Made by a program: the position numbers and the translations under genes
Shown: positions 18,624-25,922 of the stretch, piece by piece
How the letters are laid out: every line of letters begins with the position of its first letter
Numbering within the stretch: the first letter of the stretch is position 1
From: Nitrospirota bacterium
GTDB taxonomy: Bacteria > Nitrospirota > UBA9217
Direction of reading: 5' to 3'
DNA: 64,000 nucleotides
NCBI GenBank assembly: GCA_020052615.1
Contig: JAGVOT010000031.1
Span: forward strand, 25,708 to 89,707
Notes under the pieces: generated by a model
Seen by the model: only the letters and a program-made list of their open reading frames with translations
Database searches by the model: none
Told to the model about the DNA's origin: nothing

Positions 18624-19172
18624 ATGAACATCTTACTCCACATCTGCTGTGCTCCCTGCGCCATCTACCCGCTTTCCCGATTGCAGGAAGAAGGGTTCAC
18701 CGTTCAGGGGTACTTCTACAATCCGAACATCCATCCCTACCTTGAATATCAGAAACGCCTGCAGACGCTGCGGGACTTCTCTGGCCGCGTGGGACTGCCG
18801 ATATCCTGCGATGAAGGATACGATCTCGACGATTTCCTTGTCCGTGTTGCCGGCAAGGGAACGGGCCGTTGCGAGCAGTGCTACCGGATGCGGCTCGATG
18901 CCGCTGCCGTGGAGGCCAGGAAGAAGGGGGTCGGCCTGTTCACCACATCGCTGCTCTACAGCAAACATCAGAAGCACGATCTCATCAGGGGCGTTGCAAA
19001 GGAAATGGCCTGGGAACAGGGGATAGAGTTCTACTATGAGGACTTCCGGTCCGGCTGGCGCGAGGGGATCATGGAGTCGAAGGCCATGGGCCTCTACCGC
19101 CAGCAGTACTGCGGGTGCATCTACAGCGAGCGGGAGCGATATTGCAGGACAGGAGCGGTGAAAGAAAAATGA
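18624..19172 (+). CDS. queH: Epoxyqueuosine reductase QueH
   Basis: 182 residues of the DUF208 family, the non-B12 replacement for QueG in the last step of queuosine synthesis. Cys8-Cys9, Cys83/Cys86 (RCEQCYRMR) and Cys163/Cys165 (YCGCIYSE) give the paired cysteine pattern expected for the Fe-S and metal site. Start MNILLHICCAPC is the family N-terminus. tgt, the earlier pathway step, lies at 50.5 kb in this window. Its stop overlaps the start of the next gene. Confidence 0.94.
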   Translation: MNILLHICCAPCAIYPLSRLQEEGFTVQGYFYNPNIHPYLEYQKRLQTLRDFSGRVGLPISCDEGYDLDDFLVRVAGKGTGRCEQCYRMRLDAAAVEARKKGVGLFTTSLLYSKHQKHDLIRGVAKEMAWEQGIEFYYEDFRSGWREGIMESKAMGLYRQQYCGCIYSERERYCRTGAVKEK

Positions 19173-19771
19173 CCTGTGCGGGCAATCAAAAAGAATGGAC
19201 ACCGCGGCATCTGCATCTCTTCTGCTCTCTGCTGGTCGTTGCAGTGTTTGCGGGGAGCGCGTTCGAACGAAACAGCATATGGCAGGATCCCGTCTCGTTA
19301 TGGGAAGACGCTGCGCGGAAGAGCCCCCGGACAGGAAGGATCTACAACAATCTCGGAGAGGCCTATCATAAGAAAGGACAGATAGCGAAAGCCCTTGAAA
19401 GTTACTATCAGGCGATCAGGGTAAGCCCCGCGTCATCGCTTGATGCCTATGGCAATATCGGCAGCATTTATGTGAGCATTGGTGAGTATGAAAAGGCCGT
19501 GCAGATCTTTTCACAGCTGCTCATGATCGACCAGAACGATGCGATGACCTATGCCAGTCGAGGTCATGCGTATCATCAACAAGGATCGTATGAGAGCGCG
19601 ATCCAGGATTTCAGCAAGTCGCTGCTTCTTTCGCCGCGCCAGTCGACGGTCTATCTCTATCGAGGACTTAGTTACGAAAAGAGAGGCAACAGCTCGGCCG
19701 CCGATCAGGATTTTCGATCAGCGTGTGCGCTGGGAGAAGCCGGCGCTTGCACAAGATTCTTGAGCCAATAA
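19169..19771 (+). CDS. Single-TM TPR protein (C-terminal-half TMTC-like)
   Basis: 200 residues from the ATG at 19169, which overlaps the queH stop (ATGA). One hydrophobic helix (about residues 15-32) is followed by FERNSIWQDPVSLWEDAARK and then three to four TPR units. The RNS-W-DPVSLWE linker followed by TPRs is what I know from the C-terminal part of large membrane glycosyltransferases with TPR tails. Here only the last helix and tail exist. A paralogue lies at 21272. The TPR domain would face the periplasm or outside. Function unknown; a scaffold role is a guess. Confidence 0.75.
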   Translation: MTCAGNQKEWTPRHLHLFCSLLVVAVFAGSAFERNSIWQDPVSLWEDAARKSPRTGRIYNNLGEAYHKKGQIAKALESYYQAIRVSPASSLDAYGNIGSIYVSIGEYEKAVQIFSQLLMIDQNDAMTYASRGHAYHQQGSYESAIQDFSKSLLLSPRQSTVYLYRGLSYEKRGNSSAADQDFRSACALGEAGACTRFLSQ

Positions 19772-19803
19772 CGAAATATGCCGGTACATTGAGTGCGTCT
19801 CCT

Positions 19804-20928
19804 ATGCCGAGGAATGATGGATCTCACGTGCAGATAAGAACAAAAAGAACGAACCTTGGCTCCCTTCCCGTACTTGTCGCATGCCTGTTGCCTTTTTCCG
19901 CTTTCGCCGGCGAGCAGATACGCGTTGTCATTGCCGACAACCAGCGGTCGGTGACCGTGTCTTCGCCGGGAGGCATGTCTGTCGTTGGCCTTGCTCAACG
20001 ACAGACGGGCAAGCGCCTGACCGTTGCCGCTTCCTCGCTGGGGAATCAGCCGGCTCGTTTCAGGCCCCGAGGCGAGGCTCTCCACGTAAACGGGAAACAG
20101 TATCGTGGCGTGGTCGAGCTGAGGAAGAAAAAGGGAAATGTTCTCCGGGTTGTCAACGAACTGGACATAGAAGACTATCTCCTCGGGGTGGTCGCGGCGG
20201 AGATCCCGTCGGACTGGGAACGGGAGGCGCTCAAGGCGCAGGCAGTGGCATCGAGGACGTACGCGCTCTACCAGAAGCAGAACGCAGGCAGACGGTCCTA
20301 CCATATTCTCGCGACCGTGGACAGCCAGATGTACCTTGGCAAGCGGGGAGAACGGGTGCGCGCAACCGAAGCGGTTGAGGAGACGCGGGGCCTTGTCATC
20401 ACGTACCGGGGCGATGTGATCCCCGCCTTCTACCATTCCAGCTGCGGCGGACACACGGAGAACGCCCTCGAGCTCTGGGGCATTGATGAGCCCTTTCTCA
20501 AGGGCGTTGACTGCGATTGCCAGAACATATCCAAGTACGGGATATGGGAAAAGCGATTCACCACGGCGGGCGTCATTCGCGCGCTGCGCAGGGAAGGCTT
20601 CCGGCTTGCCCATATCGGCAGCGTGGAAATGGGCGATGTGACGCCGGCCGGCCGGGTCAAAAATGTCATTTTTCGTAACGGGGGAGGTTCCACGTCCGTG
20701 CCGGCCGAAACGATCAGGGCGGCCCTGGGATATTCAAATATCCCCAGCATATTTTTTGAACCTGAGCTTATCGACCAGGAGGTGGTGTTCTCGGGCAGGG
20801 GCCTCGGCCACGGCATCGGCCTTTGCCAATGGGGCGCAAAGGATATGGCCCGGAACGGAGCTGATTATAAGGCGATCATTTCCCATTATTATCCGGGGAC
20901 CGCTGTCCTTCGCAAACAGGGTCTCTGA
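19804..20928 (+). CDS. SpoIID/LytB domain secreted protein
   Basis: About 374 residues with a signal peptide ending near FSAFAGEQ. The SpoIID domain includes DYLLGVVAAEIPSDWE (with the catalytic-type Glu), LKAQAVASRTYAL, FYHSSCGGHT and the C-terminal GRGLGHGIGLCQWGA. Relatives are peptidoglycan lytic enzymes (SpoIID cleaves glycan strands stripped of stem peptides), and in Gram-negatives such proteins are exported amidase-enhancer-like factors. Start is uncertain: an alternative GTG at 19828 gives a tighter signal peptide. Flanked by the two TM+TPR genes. Confidence 0.88.
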   Translation: MPRNDGSHVQIRTKRTNLGSLPVLVACLLPFSAFAGEQIRVVIADNQRSVTVSSPGGMSVVGLAQRQTGKRLTVAASSLGNQPARFRPRGEALHVNGKQYRGVVELRKKKGNVLRVVNELDIEDYLLGVVAAEIPSDWEREALKAQAVASRTYALYQKQNAGRRSYHILATVDSQMYLGKRGERVRATEAVEETRGLVITYRGDVIPAFYHSSCGGHTENALELWGIDEPFLKGVDCDCQNISKYGIWEKRFTTAGVIRALRREGFRLAHIGSVEMGDVTPAGRVKNVIFRNGGGSTSVPAETIRAALGYSNIPSIFFEPELIDQEVVFSGRGLGHGIGLCQWGAKDMARNGADYKAIISHYYPGTAVLRKQGL

Positions 20929-21061
20929 TCATTGTCCTGCCCGGGCTCACAGAAAGTGAATGAACATCTCGTTCAGAACGGACGAAACAGGCGGAATAAA
21001 CCGGGAAAACGTTACGTCTCGGTTTTAAATCTCCATTTATGATGCGGTTTCCCCCCGCGAG

Positions 21062-21114
21062 CATCGAAGCTCCCCGCAGCAAGCTACGGGGAATGCGCTC
21101 GCTCCTCGATTCAA
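21062..21114 (-). repeat. Family A repeat, copy 2 (shortened, inverted)
   Basis: The 343-bp gap 20929-21271 has no gene. It carries a truncated family A copy in reverse orientation: read on the minus strand it runs from TTGAATCGAGGAGCGAGCG through the hairpin CCCCGTAGCTTGCTGCGGGG to AGCTTCGATGC. The rest of the spacer shows nothing I recognise. Confidence 0.7.
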
Positions 21115-21271
21115 CTGAGCGATTCACCGAGTTCCGCCGAAGTCCCCGCGCCTCGCTTATACGCGCCTCCTCCGGCTGAAAATTCCTGCCGTTTTGAGCA
21201 GATTTGATTCGTCAGCAGTTTTTATGCTATAGTCACACTATTCTCGGAATGGATAAAGGATGGGGACCTCA

Positions 21272-22084
21272 ATGGGGAAAAAGCAGGGTCAAGCAAAAGT
21301 CAAGTCACCGGCCGGCGTCCGGCCTTTTGCGAGAGAGGCTGTTTCACAGCCTCTCTCAACAGCCGCGCTGATAGGGATGTCGCTCCTTATGGTATATGTC
21401 GGTTACATGACCGTATCGGCACACAAGAGGAACAGTATCTATCTCAATCCTGTGACGCTCTGGAAAAGCGCGGTGGAGAGCGCTCCGAACAAGCGAAGAA
21501 CCCATGAGAACTACGGCCAGGCGCTCTCGACAGCCGGGCGTCTGCAGGAAGCGTTACAGCAGTTCAAGACCGTCCTTGCGCTGCCCGACGACGGAAGCGT
21601 CCCCCTGCGCGACGTCCACCGCGAGATCGGCGTGGTTTACTTCCGGCTCGGCCTTATCGAAGAATCGATAGGCGCCTGGAAAAAGGGGCTCGAGTATGCC
21701 TATATGGACCCCGGTCTTCTCAACAATATCTCAATCGCCCTGATGAAACAGCGACGGTTCGACGAAGCCTTATCCCATGCGGAAATGGCATCACGGGCCA
21801 ATCCCTATATGCCGGAGCCGGCGAACACCCTCGGTGAGATCTATATGGCGAAGGGCGACTATAAAAAGGCTGCGCAGTACTTTATGGCTTTTCTGCAATT
21901 GCGGCCTGAGGATGCGCGGGGGTACTGGAATGCCGCCCTGGCATATGAGCGGGCGGGGGAGTATGAAAAATCCCTTCGGTTCGCCAACCAGTTCCTTGCA
22001 ATGGAAGGGGATCCGAGGTATCGGCAATCAGCAATGCTATTGGTGGATAGCTTGAATGACAGGATGGGCGGTGGAAAGAAGTAA
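21272..22084 (+). CDS. Single-TM TPR protein, paralogue of the 19169 gene
   Basis: 270 residues from the ATG at 21272 (GGGGA six bases upstream; the ATG at 21260 has no proper spacing). A basic N-terminus and one transmembrane helix (about residues 33-53) precede HKRNSIYLNPVTLWKSAVES, then five TPR units. The same helix-RNS-x-LW-TPR layout as the gene at 19169 marks them as paralogues. Candidate scaffold for the cytochrome locus downstream, by position only. Confidence 0.75.
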   Translation: MGKKQGQAKVKSPAGVRPFAREAVSQPLSTAALIGMSLLMVYVGYMTVSAHKRNSIYLNPVTLWKSAVESAPNKRRTHENYGQALSTAGRLQEALQQFKTVLALPDDGSVPLRDVHREIGVVYFRLGLIEESIGAWKKGLEYAYMDPGLLNNISIALMKQRRFDEALSHAEMASRANPYMPEPANTLGEIYMAKGDYKKAAQYFMAFLQLRPEDARGYWNAALAYERAGEYEKSLRFANQFLAMEGDPRYRQSAMLLVDSLNDRMGGGKK

Positions 22085-22201
22085 CACGGGGCATCTTTGA
22101 ATGCGTAAAAACCAACAATCAGCGCAAAATCGCTCATTTTGTCGATCACCTGAGACCGGTTGTCTTATGAAAATAGTCTTATAAAATAATATGTTATGTC
22201 G

Positions 22202-22217
22202 TGGCACACGAGTTGCA
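22202..22217 (+). promoter_or_regulatory. Sigma-54 (RpoN) promoter of the tetraheme cytochrome
   Basis: TGGCAC (22202-22207), five bases, TTGCA (22213-22217). The GG and GC doublets are separated by exactly ten bases, and the match to TGGCAC-N5-TTGCW is complete. A start near 22228 gives a leader of about 180 bases. Such promoters need an AAA+ enhancer-binding protein; none is encoded in this window. The rest of the 326-bp gap holds AAAAGGAGGTG near 22285 without a long ORF, and a hairpin at 22363-22380. Confidence 0.8.
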
Positions 22218-22339
22218 AATATATTGTCCGTTGTCATAATTTATCTTCATTTTATAGGATCACCGAAATAAGCATCCATGATGAAAAGGAGGTGTATCTC
22301 AGAAGAACAGCAAATTAATATTCCTAAATCGTACGAAAA

Positions 22340-22414
22340 ATGAAAGTAGTAATTATCGGGGGTATGCTGAAGCAACTGCTTCAGATAAAATCAGAAAAGG
22401 AGAAAAGTCGATGA
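22340..22414 (+). CDS. Possible 24-codon leader peptide
   Basis: An ATG at 22340 opens 24 codons (MKVVIIGGMLKQLLQIKSEK...) whose TGA overlaps the cytochrome start as ATGA. It contains a perfect 7-bp hairpin CTGAAGC-AACT-GCTTCAG (22367-22384 region). It has no good ribosome-binding site of its own, so it may be chance; if translated, it would couple or regulate cytochrome synthesis. Confidence 0.25.
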   Translation: MKVVIIGGMLKQLLQIKSEKEKSR

Positions 22415-23061
22415 AGAAAATACTATTGTTAGTTGTGTGTATGGTTCTCGTTGCATCTGCTGCATTCGCCGCTACCATCGTAGGCACGAAACATGACCTG
22501 AGCACTGCTGGTGCGGGAACGGCCCTGCCGAACACCAACCAGGAAATCTGCGTATTCTGCCATACGCCGCATAACGCAGATGCCACTCCGCTCGCTCCTC
22601 TGTGGTCGCATACGTCTACGACCGTTGCGACCTATCAAACCTACACCAATGATTTTGGCACATTGCAAGGGGCAATTGGTCAGCCCGGATCGGTTTCAAA
22701 GGCCTGCTTGAGCTGTCATGACGGCACGGTCGCGGTAGGCCAGATCGGCTCTGGTCGTTATACCGGCTTAAGAGCAGCGGGAACCTATGCCGCCGGCGCA
22801 TTCATGACCGGCCTTGCTCTGTTCAGCGCAGATCTTTCAAACGACCATCCCATCGGCATTGTCTATGATTCTACCCTCGATACAGGCCTGACAGTCAATG
22901 CCGCCGGTCTTGTTGGTGGAACGCTCCCGATCTATCCTTCCGGCGCAAATTATACTGTTGAGTGCGGAAGCTGCCACAATGTGCACGATAACACGAACGC
23001 CCCCTTCCTGAGACGGTCCAACACGGGAAGCGGTCTGTGCCTGGTCTGTCATATCAAGTAA
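22411..23061 (+). CDS. Secreted tetraheme c-type cytochrome (OmcE-like candidate)
   Basis: 216 residues with a signal peptide cleaved near AAFA-ATIV (residue 20). Four CXXCH sites: Cys47-His51 (CVFCH), Cys99-His103 (CLSCH), Cys185-His189 (CGSCH) and Cys210-His214 (CLVCH). Five further histidines (28, 54, 67, 146, 192) can supply the distal ligands, so all four hemes could be bis-His. It belongs to the doubled-CXXCH class; the KHDLS, CVFCHTPH and APLW elements are ones I associate with filament-forming cytochromes such as OmcE of Geobacter, which is also a small tetraheme protein. AGAAAAG precedes the ATG. Driven by a sigma-54 promoter and closed by a strong terminator, so expressed on its own. 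It could instead be a monomeric periplasmic electron carrier. Confidence 0.9.
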   Translation: MKKILLLVVCMVLVASAAFAATIVGTKHDLSTAGAGTALPNTNQEICVFCHTPHNADATPLAPLWSHTSTTVATYQTYTNDFGTLQGAIGQPGSVSKACLSCHDGTVAVGQIGSGRYTGLRAAGTYAAGAFMTGLALFSADLSNDHPIGIVYDSTLDTGLTVNAAGLVGGTLPIYPSGANYTVECGSCHNVHDNTNAPFLRRSNTGSGLCLVCHIK

Positions 23062-23094
23062 TTCAAACAGGTATCTCTGATTAGTGAACGAAAT

Positions 23095-23132
23095 GAGGAG
23101 GGATGGCATCATCCCTCCTCATTTTTTATTTT
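23095..23132 (+). terminator. Rho-independent terminator after the cytochrome
   Basis: A perfect 11-bp stem, GAGGAGGGATG (23095-23105) with CATCCCTCCTC (23110-23120), a GCAT loop and then ATTTTTTATTTT. It ends the cytochrome transcript before the NHL-PPIase-barrel genes. Confidence 0.92.
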
Positions 23133-23591
23133 AGGGACCTACAGCCTGCATCCTTCTGACAGGAGACAATGACTTCGACGCCGGTCTTCGAGTGCCGACC
23201 ACTGCCAGTATTGCCTGATCTAATCCCTGACAAAGGCTATAAAAGAGGGCCGCATTGAGCATCGTGTCTATCTTGCTAGAGTATCTTGTTAGAGCACTGC
23301 ATCTTTTTCAGGGCATGATATGTCGTTATATTTTCCACTGGAATTGTGAAAGTTTTTTCTCCCTGGTTGCCAAGCGGGAGCCATAACTGATAAATTACAG
23401 CTCCGATACGTATTCGACGAGGGCGCTTGGAATATGAGCAACGAATAGCCTCCCTTCTTTAACCACAGATTGATCCGTATAATTGGCGTGCAATATTGGT
23501 TGCAGCATTGACAGAGAAGAGAATACATGTTATATTTCTACGCCTTGTTTTATGTGAATCCCTTTCGTTACGGAAAAAATGGAGCAATGAC
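23133..23591. other. Gene-free spacer upstream of the NHL lipoprotein gene
   Basis: About 460 bases, more A+T-rich than the neighbours, with no convincing ORF on either strand. A TATAAT at 23478-23483 could be a -10 box for the downstream gene, about 109 bases before its ATG, but no good -35 hexamer stands in front of it. I found no second sigma-54 promoter here. Confidence 0.5.
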
Positions 23592-24659
23592 ATGATGATA
23601 AGAACAACGTTATGCCGACTCCTGTTCCTCCTCTTGGTTGCGTTCTCCGGATGCTCCTCGCCGATTGCCAAGCAGGGGCCGATAGTATATCCTCCCCCCC
23701 CGGACGATCCCAAGATCGTTTATCTGGAAACCTATGAGGGAGAAGCGGATTTTGCCACGCCGTCGTTTCTCGACAGGCTCTTTGGGGTATCTGCACATAA
23801 TAATCTTGTGCGACCCTTCGGGGTTGCAGCGGGCACGGAGAGAGTGTTCGTTGCGGATACGATCAAGGCCATGGTGTTCGTCATTGATACTGCCCGAAAG
23901 AAGGTCGACTATATCACGGAGATAGATAAGGTCAACGGCAGTCTGAAGGCGCCGCTTGATGTTGCTCTTGATGCCTCGGAAAATCTTTATATTTCCGATA
24001 TCAAGCTGCGCAAGATCGTCGTCTACGATAGAGCGCTGCGGTTTGTCACCACATTCGGCAAAAAAGGCGATTTCGAGAATCCGGCAGGTATGGCAATAAA
24101 CAACAGGCTCCAGCGTCTCTATGTTGCCGACAGCTATGGACATGTGGTGTATGCCTATTCCCTCAAAGGGGAGAGATTGTTCGGGTTCGGGACCCGGGGA
24201 ACAGGCGAGGGCGAGTTCAATTATCCTGCGGCCATTGCGATCGATCGTCGAAATGACAATGTCTATGTCGTCGATTCGCAGAACTTCAGGATACAGCTGT
24301 TCAGCAAGGATGGGAAATTCATCAGCCAGTTCGGGCAGGTGGGAGATTCTCCAGGCGATTTTATCCGGCCCAAAGGGATCGGTGTAGACAGCGAAGGGAA
24401 TATTTACGTGGCCGATGCCGCTTTTGACAACGTCCAGATATTCAATGAAAAGGCAAAGCTGGTCCTGCCGCTCGGCGGTATGGGCCGGGAGGCCGGCCGA
24501 TTTAACATGCCCGCGGGGCTCTTCATCGATGAGCAGGACCGCATCTTCGTGGTCGACTCTCTCAACCTGAGGGTCCAGAGGTTCCAGTTCTTGAGCGAAA
24601 AGTGGATCAAGGAGCATCCGGAGGAATTCAAGAAATACGTTGTCGGAACAGAGAAATAG
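23592..24659 (+). CDS. NHL-repeat beta-propeller lipoprotein
   Basis: 355 residues from the ATG at 23592 (GGAG seven bases upstream). A lipoprotein signal peptide ends in the lipobox VAFSGC with Cys21 as the lipidated residue. It is followed by about six NHL repeats (for example GEFNYPAAIAIDRRNDNVYV and GRFNMPAGLFIDEQDRIFVV), enough for a six-bladed propeller. No catalytic residues are evident. It is the first gene of a probable set with the prolyl isomerase and the beta-barrel, and I infer a periplasmic or outer-membrane scaffold role for cytochrome export or assembly. Confidence 0.88.
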   Translation: MMIRTTLCRLLFLLLVAFSGCSSPIAKQGPIVYPPPPDDPKIVYLETYEGEADFATPSFLDRLFGVSAHNNLVRPFGVAAGTERVFVADTIKAMVFVIDTARKKVDYITEIDKVNGSLKAPLDVALDASENLYISDIKLRKIVVYDRALRFVTTFGKKGDFENPAGMAINNRLQRLYVADSYGHVVYAYSLKGERLFGFGTRGTGEGEFNYPAAIAIDRRNDNVYVVDSQNFRIQLFSKDGKFISQFGQVGDSPGDFIRPKGIGVDSEGNIYVADAAFDNVQIFNEKAKLVLPLGGMGREAGRFNMPAGLFIDEQDRIFVVDSLNLRVQRFQFLSEKWIKEHPEEFKKYVVGTEK

Positions 24660-24736
24660 GATCGCCACGCGACAGTTCGGCGGAGGGCAAGGGCGCCTGT
24701 TCGACCGATCGGAATCGCTGCGAGTCAGGAGAACGC

Positions 24737-25663
24737 ATGTTCCAGGTATTGCTCATGGTAGTACTGTTTTTCGCCGCCCATCCGGTCGGCGCGGATGAGG
24801 CGATCGTGGCCAAAGTGAACGGGACGGCCATAACCCTGCGCGAGCTGGAGAGCGCAACGGATCAACTGATATCCCGCGTTACCTTTCACGGAAACCCTTC
24901 TGATGAACAACGCGATGAATATCAGAACAAGGCGCTCCAGGAGCTTATTGACCGGGAATTGCAGTATCAGCATGCCCGTGAGCTGGGCCTGAAGCCTGAC
25001 AAGGAATGGGTCAGGAAGCAGGTCGAGAGCATCAGGGCGCAGTTCAAATCGAAGAAGGAATACCGGAAGTGGCTGGAACGATCGGGAATGAACGAGGACG
25101 ATCTCCTGGCGGTCGTGGAAAAAACCAATCTCGCGGCCCAGGCAATCCGGAAGAACGTAACGGATTTGGCGCTGGTGAGCGATGAAGCGCTCAAGGAGTA
25201 CTATGCGAACAATCCGGAACGGTTCAAGAAGCCCGAAGTCGTCAGACTGAGCATTATCTCATCGAAGGACGAACAAAAGGCGAAGAATGCCCGTGCCTTG
25301 ATCGCTGAGGGGCAGGACTTCGGGAGTGTCGCCGCAAGGATGTCGGAGGACATGTACCGCATCAAGGGCGGCGACCTCGGCCTCATTCACCGGGGCAGGA
25401 TATATCCTGAGCTTGAGAAAGAAGCATTTGCCATGAAGGTAGGAGAGATCCGCGGACCGATCAAGGCGGAAGGATCATGGTACATCCTGCTGGTCCGTGA
25501 AAGGCAGCCTGAGAAGCGCATCCTGTTTGAAAGCGCGAAGGACGCACTGAAAAAGGAGCTTGAATCCAAGAGGGCGCAGGAACTCTCTGAGGTCTGGATC
25601 GCTGCGTTGCGTTCCAAGGCGACTGTTGAGGTATTCCCTGCAGCAGGCATGAAACAGGAATAA
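24737..25663 (+). CDS. Parvulin-type peptidyl-prolyl isomerase (SurA/PrsA-like)
   Basis: 308 residues from the ATG at 24737 (AGGAG just upstream) with a signal peptide ending near VGADEA. An N-terminal SurA-like helical chaperone region (AKVNGTAITLRELE, ELIDRELQYQHARELG) precedes one PPIC domain (about 165-265) with FGSVAARMSED and GGDLGLIHRGRI. It would help fold or export envelope proteins. Its place between the NHL lipoprotein and the beta-barrel makes the barrel or the cytochrome the likely client. It is separated from the NHL gene by 77 bases. Confidence 0.92.
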   Translation: MFQVLLMVVLFFAAHPVGADEAIVAKVNGTAITLRELESATDQLISRVTFHGNPSDEQRDEYQNKALQELIDRELQYQHARELGLKPDKEWVRKQVESIRAQFKSKKEYRKWLERSGMNEDDLLAVVEKTNLAAQAIRKNVTDLALVSDEALKEYYANNPERFKKPEVVRLSIISSKDEQKAKNARALIAEGQDFGSVAARMSEDMYRIKGGDLGLIHRGRIYPELEKEAFAMKVGEIRGPIKAEGSWYILLVRERQPEKRILFESAKDALKKELESKRAQELSEVWIAALRSKATVEVFPAAGMKQE

Positions 25664-25922
25664 GCTTCACCAGTGCAGCCAAGGTCGATGATCGCTGTCC
25701 TTGACCGTGGCCGTATGTTCCTAAAATTTAAGATTTTCTATCGTTGTTCTCTTCCATGTTCTCTCCCGCGTTGTGTATTATTACTCACCTCTGAGTGTAA
25801 ACACTCAATTCACGAATAATTAATTTTATTGACAATATATACCATTGATATCATTGATATATTTATGCAAGTTGCCGAGTCGCACCGGGTATAAATATTG
25901 CATAATTATTTGCACTATATTT

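Noticed and set aside
22220..22410. Cyclic dinucleotide (GEMM) riboswitch before the cytochrome
   Set aside because: Such switches often precede cytochromes in related lineages, so I looked, but neither the conserved core nor the paired P1b/P2 layout is present.
23470..23515. Second sigma-54 promoter before the NHL gene
   Set aside because: TTGGCGTGC and GGTTGCAGC are present but the GG-to-GC distance is wrong.
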